The position numbers were made by a program, and so were the translations under genes. A stretch of 64,000 nucleotides of DNA from Candidatus Nitrotoga sp. CP45 (GTDB lineage Bacteria; Pseudomonadota; Gammaproteobacteria; Burkholderiales; Gallionellaceae), in assembly GCA_003402375.1 (NCBI GenBank), contig QFXJ01000030.1:34584-98583 (forward strand), read 5' to 3'. Every line of letters begins with the position of its first letter. Positions within the stretch are counted from its first letter, which is position 1. Shown here piece by piece: positions 40,464 to 49,370 of the stretch. The notes beneath the pieces were generated by a model, which saw only the letters and a program-made list of their open reading frames with translations, had not been told where the DNA came from and did not search any database.

Positions 40464-41467
40464 CCGAACATGGCATCACTGCCCCGCTAATTCTGTTCGT
40501 TGACGACGAAGCAACTGCCGTCAAATATTTTCAGCGGGCGATTGGCTCGTTGGCTCCCGTGGTTACCGCCGGCACTGTGGAAGAAGGCAAGCGCATGCTT
40601 GACGAACACGCGCTGACGCTGGCGGTGCTGGTGTCCGACCAGCGCATGCCGGGAGGGTACGGCAATGAGTTGCTGCAATACGCGCGGCTCAAGTATCCGC
40701 ACATGACGCGGATTTTGACTACTGCATATTCCGAACTGGAGCATACCGTTGAAGCCGTCAATCAAGGGCAAATCCACCGCTACATCCAGAAGCCGTGGGA
40801 AATATCCGCCCTAAGGATGGAATTGAAGCAAGCGCTCGAATTGGCGGCCTTGCGCAAGGAACACGCCCTGCTTCTGCGTGAGAAATTGATGGTGCGGCAA
40901 AATCAGACAGTATCGAACCGCATTGGTACGCTGTATGCCATTTGCGCCAGCCTTGCCGGGCCAGAGCAATTTTTGCCTGTGGAGAGCTATCTATCTGCTG
41001 CCGCAGCCGTCGGCGTTAACACCCCAGAACCTGATTGGCTGCTAATGGATTATTCGGACGTGGTCAGCGCGGAAGCTTATCGTAGCGGCCAATTCGGGTA
41101 TGCCGTATGCAACAGGCTTGCCGAAATCAAACACCGCTATCAAAGCTGGCAAGGTGAAGATGGGCTCAAACTGCTGTCAGAAGTTATGTCCAGCGAGGTT
41201 CAAGTTTCAGGCGATGAGACTGTCATGTTTCCCGATGCACGAAATTTTGCGGAGTTTCTGGAAACCCCGTCCAATGCGCCAGTCTCGCCGCAACATATAT
41301 CCTGGCTGGCATTCCTCATCTGGCTGCACGGCTTGGGGTGGTCATTGCAACTGACAAAACAGGAAACTGGCATGCAGTGCCGTCTGGAAACATGCGCTGA
41401 GTCTGTTTCTATGGCACGCTTGGCTGCCTGGATCGACGAATTTTGCAATATGGAAGGACAGTGTTAA
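40460..41467 (+). CDS. PhcQ-like response regulator
   Basis: 335 aa. The receiver (LILFVDDEATAVKYF, phospho-Asp in VLVSDQRMPGGYGNE near 61, Thr in ILTTAYSE, Lys in RYIQKPWE) has the typical PhcQ/HD-GYP-associated form. A ~200-residue helical C-terminal region follows (ALELAALRKEHALLLREKLM coiled stretch, then SYLSAAAAVGVN and a Trp-rich end HISWLAFLIWLHGLGW). No DNA-binding motif is apparent. Position as last gene of the four-gene operon and ATGA overlap with the previous gene support PhcQ. The global LysR regulator PhcA is not encoded in this window. Confidence 0.85.
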   Translation: MTEHGITAPLILFVDDEATAVKYFQRAIGSLAPVVTAGTVEEGKRMLDEHALTLAVLVSDQRMPGGYGNELLQYARLKYPHMTRILTTAYSELEHTVEAVNQGQIHRYIQKPWEISALRMELKQALELAALRKEHALLLREKLMVRQNQTVSNRIGTLYAICASLAGPEQFLPVESYLSAAAAVGVNTPEPDWLLMDYSDVVSAEAYRSGQFGYAVCNRLAEIKHRYQSWQGEDGLKLLSEVMSSEVQVSGDETVMFPDARNFAEFLETPSNAPVSPQHISWLAFLIWLHGLGWSLQLTKQETGMQCRLETCAESVSMARLAAWIDEFCNMEGQC

Positions 41468-41648
41468 TTCCATGGATAATTGTGACTGAGGGTTACTAAA
41501 ATTCAGCACAAATCCGTAGCTGATTCGCTTTTTAAGGGAAAGGAAGATTTTGATGCCTATTCCAGTCAGTTCACTCAGGTAATCTGTGAGGGCTTTAAGC
41601 GGATCTGCTAAGGTATGACGTGTGATCAAGACACTGTTGCCCATCCAA

Positions 41649-41755
41649 TTACCTTACGCGAGAATCAATCACCTTGCGCGAGAATAAGTCCAGCACTATC
41701 GCCAAATAGAGCCAGTCTGAACCGGTGCGGATAGCAACGAAATATACATTCTCCA
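41649..41755 (-). pseudogene. IS3-family transposase (orfB) fragment
   Basis: On the minus strand the frame reads ENVYFVAIRTGSDWLYLAIV, then LDLFSRKVID and a stop. This is the first catalytic segment of the IS3/IS150 integrase core (DDE domain). Only ~35 codons survive, abutting the mgtA stop codon. A short imperfect direct repeat (CCTTACGCGAGAATCAAT / CCTTGCGCGAGAATAAGT) lies at its end. It is an insertion-sequence scar between mgtA and the phc-like operon. Confidence 0.75.
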
Positions 41756-41764
41756 TCGCCGCGA

Positions 41765-44392
41765 TCATTCGCCAAACTTGCGGATAAACCAGGTCTTCAC
41801 CAACTGGGTCAAGACCATATAGCACAGCAACATGATCGCCAGCAGCAGCCAGTACAGCGGCGGCAGCGCGACAAAACCGAGCGTGTCGGCCAGTGGTGAA
41901 ACCGTCAGCAAAGCGCCCACTGCAACGATGATCAGCGACGTGGTAATCAGCTGCCAGCTGGCCCGGCTTTCGATGAACGGAATTCTGTTTGTGCGAATAA
42001 TGTGGATGATCAGCGTCTGGGTGAAGATTGATTCCACGAACCAACCGGTATGGAACAATGCCGGGTTTTGCCAGCTGTTGAATAGGTACAGCATGATGAA
42101 AAATGTCAGGTAGTCGAAAATCGAACTGATCGGGCCGAAAAACAGGATAAAACGTTCGATCTCACCGATCGCCCACTTACGCGGCTTGGTCAGCCAGTCG
42201 GCATCCACCTCGTCGGTGGGAATCGTGGTCTGCGAGAAGTCGTACAGCAAGTTGTTGATCAACACCTGGATCGGCAACATCGGCAGGAAGGGCAAAAACA
42301 CGCTGGCCCCGACCACACTTAACATGTTACCGAAGCTGGAACTGGCCGCCATCTTGATGTACTTGATGATATTACCGAACACCCGCCGCCCCTCCAGCAC
42401 CCCCTGCTCCAGTATCAGCAAGTTGTTTTCCAGCAGGATGATGTCCGAGGACTCCTTGGCGATGTCGACCGCGCTATCCACTGAAATGCCTACGTCAGCA
42501 GCCTTGAGTGCCGGGGCATCATTGATACCATCGCCCATGAAGCCGACTACGTGATCCTTGCTCTGCAACGCGCGGATGATGCGCTCCTTGTGCGCCGGAG
42601 CAAGCCGCGCAAACACACTGCTTGCGGCTACGGCAACCGCAAGTTCGTCATCGCTCATCGCCTCGATTTGAGAACCGAGCAACAAATTCTCGACCGGCAT
42701 GCCCACTTCCTTACAAATGTAGGAGGTGACGATTTCATTATCGCCGGTCAGAATTTTGACGTCCACGTTCAGTCTGTGCAGCCGCTTCAAGGCCTCGGCA
42801 GCGGTGTCCTTGGGTGGGTCGAGAAAGGCCAGGAAACCCAGCAGGATGAGGTCCGACTCATCCTTGACCGCGTACACCGGCTTATCCGACGCGCCCTGCA
42901 TTTGCTTGTAAGCCAAGGCAATCACGCGGAAACCCTGACCATTGAGCTCGTCCGCAAGCTGCCGGCGTCTGGCGTCATGCTCGGTCTGAACAGCAATCAC
43001 TTCGCCATTCAGTTCCACCCTCGTGCACAGGCTCAGCACTTCTTCGACCGCGCCTTTACAGATCAGCGTATTCAATCCGCTTTCATCTTCCACCACCACC
43101 GACATTCGGCGCCGCACGAAGTCGAACGGAATCTCATCTATCTTTCGATACTTCTCCTGCACTTGCAGGTGTTGTTCCAGCTCCTCGTGCTTAAGGATGG
43201 CCTCGTCCAGCAGGTTCTTCAAGCCGGTGTGATGAAAGCTGTTCAAGTAACCAAAATTCAACACCTTCTCGCTGTCTTCGCCGTTCACGTCCAAGTGCTT
43301 TTCCAGCACGATCTTGCCTTGGGTAATCGTGCCGGTCTTGTCGGTACACAGCACATCCATCGCACCGAAGTTCTGAATGGCATTCAGGCGCTTTACAATC
43401 ACTTTCTTGCGCGCCATCGCCAGTGCCCCCTTGGACAGGTTGACCGTGACTATCATCGGCAGCATTTCGGGCGTCAGCCCGACTGCCACGGCCATAGCAA
43501 ACAGAAATGCTTCCGTCCAGTTGTGTTTGCTCAGCCCGTTGAGTAGAAAGACGGTCGGCACCATAACGGCGATGAACAGGATCATCAACCAGGTGAACTT
43601 GTTGATGCCTTTGTCGAAACCGGTCAACTGACGCTGTCCGACTATACTGGCAGCCAGCGATCCCAAGTAAGTCTCCTTGCCGGTACAAATGACCACCGCC
43701 GTTGCGGCTCCGCTTTCCACGTTGGTGCCCAGAAAGCAGATATTCGCGAGTTCCAGCGGGTTGTGAACGTTGACAGGGGCAGCGTCGGCCTTTTTTTCCA
43801 CCGGCAGGGATTCGCCGGTAAGCGCCGCCTGATTGAGAAACAAGTCTTTAGCGGATAGCACCCTGACATCGGCTGGCGTCATATCACCTGCTGCCAGCCG
43901 GATGATATCGCCGGGAACTAACATCTTGAGCGGAACTTCCTTTTCCTTGCCGTCCCGCACCAACGTAGCCGTGTTGCTAACCATCGCCGCAAGTTTGGCT
44001 GCCGCGTTATCGGCGCGCATCTCCTGCACAAAACGCAACACAATGCCCAGAATTACCATCACAAAAATTACGACCGTCGCGCGCAAGTCGCCGGTCAGAA
44101 AAGAAAGAACGCCCAGCGCTATGAGCAGCAGGACCAATGGATTCTTGACATTGCTTAACAGGCGGATCAAGTTGGATGGCCGCTGCTCTCGGGCAATCAC
44201 GTTCAACCCATATTGCTTCAAGCGAGCACTGGCTTCACCCTGCGTCAGGCCATCTAAGCGCGATGCAAGCTGCTGCAAAGCAACAGCTGCATCGGCGCGC
44301 CCTATTTCCAGCAATTGACCTAAAATATGCGCATCTTTCCCATCAGCGTTATTGGCTGTGCTTGTATTAACTGGCTGCGGTGATGATTTCAT
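41765..44392 (-). CDS. mgtA: Magnesium-transporting P-type ATPase MgtA/MgtB
   Basis: 875 aa, P3B-type ATPase importing Mg2+. N-terminal cytoplasmic domain with GLTQGEASARLKQYGLN, actuator loop TGES (LTGESLPVEKK), phosphorylation site VLCTDKTGTITQGK, nucleotide domain KGAVEEVLSLC, hinge GDGINDAPALKAADVGISVD, and ten membrane helices including the C-terminal six. NNLLYDFSQTTIPTDEVD is typical of MgtA. Monocistronic on the minus strand. The 5' leader before the start is A+T-rich; I could not fold a convincing Mg2+ riboswitch in it. Confidence 0.95.
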   Translation of the reverse strand: MKSSPQPVNTSTANNADGKDAHILGQLLEIGRADAAVALQQLASRLDGLTQGEASARLKQYGLNVIAREQRPSNLIRLLSNVKNPLVLLLIALGVLSFLTGDLRATVVIFVMVILGIVLRFVQEMRADNAAAKLAAMVSNTATLVRDGKEKEVPLKMLVPGDIIRLAAGDMTPADVRVLSAKDLFLNQAALTGESLPVEKKADAAPVNVHNPLELANICFLGTNVESGAATAVVICTGKETYLGSLAASIVGQRQLTGFDKGINKFTWLMILFIAVMVPTVFLLNGLSKHNWTEAFLFAMAVAVGLTPEMLPMIVTVNLSKGALAMARKKVIVKRLNAIQNFGAMDVLCTDKTGTITQGKIVLEKHLDVNGEDSEKVLNFGYLNSFHHTGLKNLLDEAILKHEELEQHLQVQEKYRKIDEIPFDFVRRRMSVVVEDESGLNTLICKGAVEEVLSLCTRVELNGEVIAVQTEHDARRRQLADELNGQGFRVIALAYKQMQGASDKPVYAVKDESDLILLGFLAFLDPPKDTAAEALKRLHRLNVDVKILTGDNEIVTSYICKEVGMPVENLLLGSQIEAMSDDELAVAVAASSVFARLAPAHKERIIRALQSKDHVVGFMGDGINDAPALKAADVGISVDSAVDIAKESSDIILLENNLLILEQGVLEGRRVFGNIIKYIKMAASSSFGNMLSVVGASVFLPFLPMLPIQVLINNLLYDFSQTTIPTDEVDADWLTKPRKWAIGEIERFILFFGPISSIFDYLTFFIMLYLFNSWQNPALFHTGWFVESIFTQTLIIHIIRTNRIPFIESRASWQLITTSLIIVAVGALLTVSPLADTLGFVALPPLYWLLLAIMLLCYMVLTQLVKTWFIRKFGE

Positions 44393-44881
44393 AGTTATTC
44401 TTCATGATTTGAAAAAATCTTCAACTTGTACCGGCACTAGCTCAAACGACCACTCTTCATTTTGACCACTGGAGTGATGCCAAAACGAAGGCCTTCATGA
44501 TAATCCTGCGGGTAGTCCAAAAGCGGCTTTTCGCCTACGACAAATAAGTCCTGCCGAGCTTCATAATATAAAACCCCAACATTATTCTACGGTGTAACCG
44601 GCACGCTACAGTCTGCGATAGTGTGCACCATTTGGCACGTAAGCTGAAAGCATAGGGGATACACCATCAAACTAATTGCCCCACAATTCATCAAACCTCA
44701 TAAAGAACAAAAAAATTATGCCAATAACGCGGAAACGATCCATGCCGATCATCCCAATTTTTTCGTAAATTTCCACCGACCGCGCTTCTTTCCAAAACCA
44801 ATCTTAAGGATGTGAAAATTTTTCATGAAAAATTTAAATCAATATCCAACGTTAGCCAGTCTTAAAACTTTATGTTGCCTC
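44393..44881. other. Intergenic region upstream of mgtA, with a decayed minus-strand ORF
   Basis: Between 44437 and ~44575 the minus strand has an open stretch of ~48 codons between two TAG stops, reading LYYEARQDLFVVGEKPLLDY then a GLRFGITPVVKMKSGRLS end. It looks protein-like but has no start codon, and I do not recognise the family. The rest is A+T-rich with no further feature. Confidence 0.4.
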
Positions 44882-45461
44882 CCAACAACTGGATGCACAA
44901 GCAGTAAAGATGAGCGACAATGAAACCAACTTGGCCACTGAGCAACGCAAGAAAAATTATTTAAGGGTATCTCTAGCTTCTAATTAAAAAACAGGCTTGA
45001 AAAATAAAATCAGCAAGGCAAAACAAAAAAGCACCAATTAACCAGATCAAATCAGAACAAGTCCAGTTACGTAGATTAAAAACCTTTTGCTCAGGCGATT
45101 TCTGGATTAAAAAATACTGGAGAGTTTTATGGCACGAAGTTTATGCACATCATGCGGCTATGTAGGTGAGACGAAAACTATTCCCAAGGGCAATACTGAT
45201 ACCGAAGTTATCCTCTGGTTTTGTTTCTTGATTCCGGGCTTGATTTATTCAATTTGGCGTTTCCGTTCCAGGCATGCGATATGCTCAATTTGTGACCAAG
45301 CAACAATCATTCCTGCTGATTCTCCGCAAGCCCTGCAAATTATTCGCGAGAACCGTGCAAAACAGGCTAGAGCTGAAATAAAGGGTTTCAGGCCACCATC
45401 GAAAGCAGCGATTAAAGTAGGCAGGATAGCTGGACGTTTCGTCGGTCGTTTATTCAAATGA
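44882..45461 (+). repeat. Copy 1 of an inverted duplication carrying the LITAF-like gene
   Basis: This segment (promoter region plus gene) is related by eye to the reverse complement of 48753-49140. Matching blocks include GGATGCACAAGCAG, GCGACAATGAA, AATAAAATCAGCAA, AATCAGAACAA, GATTTCTGG and the 3' coding end. This copy keeps the intact gene; the other copy lacks ~220 bp of coding sequence. PEP synthase and the spermidine-synthase-like gene lie between the copies. Confidence 0.75.
45129..45461 (+). CDS. Small LITAF-like zinc-ribbon membrane protein
   Basis: 110 aa. CTSCGY (residues 6-11) and CSICDQ (~56-61) form a split zinc knuckle separated by a hydrophobic stretch VILWFCFLIPGLIYSIW (~28-45). 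This CxxC-hydrophobic-CxxC plan is that of LITAF-like domains, which sit on the membrane surface as monotopic anchors. The C-terminus is basic and rich in Ala/Gly (AAIKVGRIAGRFVGRLFK). TGGAGAG lies just before the ATG. Function unknown in bacteria. A broken inverted copy is found ~3.3 kb downstream. Confidence 0.75.
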   Translation: MARSLCTSCGYVGETKTIPKGNTDTEVILWFCFLIPGLIYSIWRFRSRHAICSICDQATIIPADSPQALQIIRENRAKQARAEIKGFRPPSKAAIKVGRIAGRFVGRLFK

Positions 45462-45550
45462 CCTATAAACCGAGAGCCTGTGAAGTTCGCAATCGTTTTT
45501 AAATGCAGCTTTCTAGTATGATCTAGCCAATCTGTTGAGAGGAGGAAAGT

Positions 45551-47935
45551 ATGGAACAGCAACGGTATGTCGTGTGGCTTGAGACATTGCGTATGAGCGA
45601 TGTGGCCAAGGTGGGCGGCAAAAATGCGTCACTTGGAGAAATGATTAGCCAGCTTGCCCATCTAGGGGTGCGTGTGCCGGGCGGCTTTGCTACCACGGCC
45701 GTAGCCTATCGTGATTTTCTCGCGCAGAGTGGTTTGGATGAGCGTATTCGCGTAGTGCTCGATGATCTGGCTGTGACCGATGTAACCGCGCTGGCTGAGG
45801 TTGGTAGCCAGATACGCCAGTGGATTTTGGGCACGCCTCTGCCGCCGCGTTTGGAAAGTGAAGTACGCGACGCTTATGAAAAGATGCAGGCCGAGGCGGG
45901 TGTGGATATTTCCTGGGCCATTCGTTCCTCTGCCACGGCGGAAGATTTGCCGGACGCTTCGTTCGCCGGACAGCAGGAAACTTTTCTCAATATTAATGGC
46001 GTGGATCATGTCTTGTCAGCCATTAAACAGGTGTTCGCCTCGCTGTATAACGATCGTGCCATTGCTTACCGTGTCCACCAGGGATTTAAACATCAAGATG
46101 TGGCACTGTCGGCAGGCATACAGCGCATGGTGCGTAGCGATTTAGGCGCAAGCGGCGTGATGTTTACGCTGGATACGGAATCTGGTTTTGATCAGGTGGT
46201 ACTCATTACTTCCGCATATGGGTTGGGTGAGACGGTCGTCCAAGGTGCGGTCAATCCGGACGAATTCTACGTGTATAAACCCGCATTAAAACAAGGTAAA
46301 GCGCCAGTTATCAACCGTAATCTTGGCGGCAAGGCAATAAAAATGATATTCGGTGCAGGACGCGAAATAGGACGTTCAGTTCTCACTGTAGATGTACCGC
46401 CGGCTGAGAGGCAGCACTTTTCCATTACCGATGCAGAGGTGGAAGAGCTGGCGCGTTATGGGCTGATCATTGAGCAGCATTATGGCCGCGCGATGGATAT
46501 CGAGTGGGGCAAGGACGGGGTGGATGGCAAGCTTTATATATTGCAAGCACGGCCGGAGACGGTGCAGTCGCATGAAACTCAAGGCAAGCTGAGGCGTTAT
46601 CGGTTAAAGCAACAGTCCCCAATATTGGTCAGCGGACGGGCCGTAGGGCAGCGCATAGGCAACGGCCCGGTATGCCTGGTAGCTGATGCCAGCAAGATGA
46701 ACGAAGTGCAGGCAGGCGACGTTCTGGTGACGGATATGACCGACCCTGACTGGGAGCCGGTAATGAAGCGCGCGTCTGCGATTGTCACCAACCGAGGCGG
46801 GCGCACCTGTCATGCGGCCATTGTGGCGCGCGAACTAGGCATTCCGGCGGTAGTGGGATGCGGCGATGCAACGCAAATTCTTAAACATGGCGATGCGGTG
46901 ACAGTGTCTTGTGCCGAGGGAGATATCGGCAAGGTGTATCAGGGCATGCTCGACATTGAGGTATCAGATTTGACACTGGATGAAATGCCGATCCCGCCAA
47001 TTAAAATCAGTCTGAACGTGGCAAACCCGGAATTGGCGTTTGAGTCCAGCCGTCTGCCCAATGCTGGCGTGGGGCTGGCGCGGCTGGAATTTATCATCGC
47101 ACGGATGATAGGCATACATCCCAAGGTGGTGCTCGACTATCCCAATTTGTCAGCGGAATTAAAAGTGCAGGTGGAGGCAAAGACCGCAGGTTATGCCACG
47201 CCAGTAGATTTTTATGTTGGAAAGTTGGCCGAAGGCATTGCCATGCTGGGCGCGGCTTTTGCACCTAAACCGGTGATCGTGCGTTTTTCGGATTTCAAGT
47301 CCAACGAATATTCCAGCTTGCTCGGGGGATCTCAATACGAGCCAAATGAAGAGAATCCGATGATTGGTTTACGTGGCGCTTCACGCTACATCGTAGACAG
47401 CTTCCGCGATTGTTTTGCGCTGGAGTGCCGTGCCATACGCCGGGTGCGCGAAGAAATCGGGCTGACCAACATAGAGGTGATGATTCCCTTCGTGCGCACG
47501 CTGGACGAAGCTGGGCTGGTGATAAAAGAACTGGCTAAAAATGGCTTGCGACGGGGCGAGAACGGCCTGCGCCTGATAATGATGTGCGAGATTCCTTCGA
47601 ACGCGTTGCTGGCCGAGCAGTTCCTGGAATATTTCGATGGTTTCTCCATTGGCTCAAATGACCTGACCCAGCTTACTTTAGGTATAGACCGTGACTCGGG
47701 GGTAATAGCGGGCGCATTCGATGAGCGCAACCCGGCAGTAAAAGTATTGCTTAGCATGGCGGTTCAGGCTTGCCGCAAAGCCAATAAATACATCGGCATC
47801 TGTGGGCAAGGCCCGTCCGATCATCCTGACTTAGCGCAGTGGCTAGTAGGGCAAGGTATTGAGGCAGTTTCGTTGAACCCGGATACCATCGTGGAAACAT
47901 GGCTATATCTGGCGGAGCAGGCTGCTAAAAAATAA
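45551..47935 (+). CDS. ppsA: Phosphoenolpyruvate synthase
   Basis: 794 aa, full length. N-terminal nucleotide-binding domain ([37 protein letters not shown]), central phosphohistidine domain with [21 protein letters not shown] (His ~420), and the C-terminal TIM-barrel PEP/pyruvate domain with the conserved cysteine in [11 protein letters not shown]. It converts pyruvate plus ATP to PEP, AMP and phosphate for gluconeogenesis. GAGAGGAGGAAAGT is a very strong ribosome site. The stop lies 9 bp from the convergent spermidine-synthase-like gene. The usual partner regulator PpsR is not adjacent. Confidence 0.97.
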   Translation: MEQQRYVVWLETLRMSDVAKVGGKNASLGEMISQLAHLGVRVPGGFATTAVAYRDFLAQSGLDERIRVVLDDLAVTDVTALAEVGSQIRQWILGTPLPPRLESEVRDAYEKMQAEAGVDISWAIRSSATAEDLPDASFAGQQETFLNINGVDHVLSAIKQVFASLYNDRAIAYRVHQGFKHQDVALSAGIQRMVRSDLGASGVMFTLDTESGFDQVVLITSAYGLGETVVQGAVNPDEFYVYKPALKQGKAPVINRNLGGKAIKMIFGAGREIGRSVLTVDVPPAERQHFSITDAEVEELARYGLIIEQHYGRAMDIEWGKDGVDGKLYILQARPETVQSHETQGKLRRYRLKQQSPILVSGRAVGQRIGNGPVCLVADASKMNEVQAGDVLVTDMTDPDWEPVMKRASAIVTNRGGRTCHAAIVARELGIPAVVGCGDATQILKHGDAVTVSCAEGDIGKVYQGMLDIEVSDLTLDEMPIPPIKISLNVANPELAFESSRLPNAGVGLARLEFIIARMIGIHPKVVLDYPNLSAELKVQVEAKTAGYATPVDFYVGKLAEGIAMLGAAFAPKPVIVRFSDFKSNEYSSLLGGSQYEPNEENPMIGLRGASRYIVDSFRDCFALECRAIRRVREEIGLTNIEVMIPFVRTLDEAGLVIKELAKNGLRRGENGLRLIMMCEIPSNALLAEQFLEYFDGFSIGSNDLTQLTLGIDRDSGVIAGAFDERNPAVKVLLSMAVQACRKANKYIGICGQGPSDHPDLAQWLVGQGIEAVSLNPDTIVETWLYLAEQAAKK

Positions 47936-47944
47936 CAGGCAAAG

Positions 47945-48700
47945 CTATATTTCAAGCATTCCACCTTTACAGGTCTTGGCTTGTTCCAATCGCGTCAAGG
48001 TTGGTAGCAAATTGAGGCCAATTTCTTTTTTTAATATCAGCGCCTGGTCTTTCAAGTCATCCATCGAAATGCAGATTGGTTCGCCCGCTGCGGCAAAGGC
48101 AATGGCATTGCCACTGTCACAGGAAGGAAAAGTCAAGACGCGGCCATCAAAGGCACTACGGATGCGTTCAACACTGTCCTTGAAGCCACGGCTGTGTCCC
48201 AAAAGATTGACGGCCATAATGCCTTCTCCGCTCAGATGGGCGCGTACAACTTGATAGAACGGCAAAGTGTCGAGCACACCAGCGCGGGCATTGGCATCAA
48301 ATCCATCCACCAGTATCAGGTCATAGCTCTGGTCGCTGTTGGCGAGAAATTCGGCACCATCACCAATCACTATTTTCAATCGCTTGGGGTCTTCCGGCAG
48401 CTTGAAGAATTGGCGGGCGGCAGCGACAACCCCGGGTTCGATTTCTACCACAGTGAGGTTGGCCAGGGGTTGGTTGCGATAAAGAAACTTGGTTAGTGAG
48501 GCGGCACCGAGACCAATCAATAATACCTTGCGGGGAAAATGGGACTCGTCGCGTAATAGTAAACTCGCCATCATTTCTTTGGTGTAATCGAGCTCCAGAT
48601 TCCATGGACGCGCGATGCGCATCGCACCTTGGGTCCATTCAGAACCAAAGTGCAGGGTGCGGACACCGGATTCTTCGCGAATATCAATTGAGACGCTCAT
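47945..48700 (-). CDS. Spermidine synthase-like methyltransferase-fold protein
   Basis: 251 aa. The Rossmann part has VLLIGLGAASLTKFLY (residues ~59-74), VVEIEPGVVAAAR, GDGAEFLA and LILVDGFDA, the order seen in spermidine synthases. The N-terminal MMASLLLRDESHFPRKV region replaces the QYHE-type segment of true SpeE, and the protein is shorter than SpeE (~285 aa). It could be a polyamine synthase-like aminopropyltransferase or an unassigned relative. Convergent with ppsA. Confidence 0.82.
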   Translation of the reverse strand: MSVSIDIREESGVRTLHFGSEWTQGAMRIARPWNLELDYTKEMMASLLLRDESHFPRKVLLIGLGAASLTKFLYRNQPLANLTVVEIEPGVVAAARQFFKLPEDPKRLKIVIGDGAEFLANSDQSYDLILVDGFDANARAGVLDTLPFYQVVRAHLSGEGIMAVNLLGHSRGFKDSVERIRSAFDGRVLTFPSCDSGNAIAFAAAGEPICISMDDLKDQALILKKEIGLNLLPTLTRLEQAKTCKGGMLEI

Positions 48701-48752
48701 ATATTTTTACCGAAAGTTGTGTTTGTTGTGCAGGTTCTTTGCTTGGGTGCAG

Positions 48753-49140
48753 GTTTAAGTTGAGTAAACGACCAACGAAGCATCCAATCACCCCGCCTGC
48801 TCCAATAGTAGCTTTCGATGGCGGCCTGAATTCCGGAATTGCGGCGACAACCAGATCTCATCTACATAGCTGCACGATGGGCAGAAACCTTGTGACGCAA
48901 AACTTTCAAATTTTTTTATCCAGAAATCAGTCTGAGTGATGGGATTTTAATCTGAGTAACAGAACTTTGTTCTGATTCGATCAAGTTGATAAGTGCTTCT
49001 TCGTTTTGTTTTGCTGATTTTATTGCTCAATCCTGCTGTTTTATTCAAAGCAGGGATTAAAAACATTTTTCTTGTGTTGTTCAAAGCTACGGCAGCTTCA
49101 TTGTCGCTTATCTTTGCTGCTTGTGCATCCGGTTGTCAGA
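48753..49140 (-). pseudogene. Degenerate inverted copy of the LITAF-like gene and its upstream region
   Basis: Read on the minus strand, it starts with the same upstream blocks as copy 1 (GGATGCACAAGCAG, GCGACAATGAAGC, AATAAAATCAGCAA, AATCAGAACAA, GATTTCTGG). The start codon is lost. A CPSCSYVDE remnant keeps the first CxxC, then ~220 bp are missing and the sequence resumes at FRPPSKATI ... CFVGRLL. Frame changes make it non-coding. It is the inverted partner of 44882-45461. Confidence 0.75.
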
Positions 49141-49370
49141 AATCATGTAGCTTTGAAGTATCGACTGGTATTAGGTATTGAATCTATCCCAAAATTCGGT
49201 TCGGCGGGGGCAGTGTGTGACTGAAAAACACTTGCGTTGTCGTGTGAGGGTGAAGCGGAATCCGAATTTTCTGTGGGCGTTCAACGAGATATTTTGTATC
49301 GACCGATGTGCTGCGAGTATAGATACTTTAATTTGAGCGGTTGAAACTATTAATTTTTAAGGAGATGATG
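49141..49370. other. Upstream region of the chemoreceptor gene
   Basis: About 230 bp with no gene. It should contain the chemoreceptor promoter, but no clear sigma-28 (flagellar) motif was found. AAGGAG at ~49359 is the ribosome site for the following gene. Confidence 0.35.

Noticed and set aside
41500..41644. Open minus-strand stretch (LITRHTLADPLKALTDYLS) after the PhcQ-like gene
   Set aside because: No recognised family; it runs on antisense into the preceding gene and lies in IS-scarred DNA.
42551..43546. A 331-codon open frame antisense to mgtA
   Set aside because: It is the mirror of a conserved P-type ATPase frame; composition and codon pattern follow from mgtA and no family is recognised.
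44393..44460. Possible Mg2+ riboswitch in the mgtA leader
   Set aside because: No convincing alternative stem pairs or conserved M-box elements could be seen by eye.
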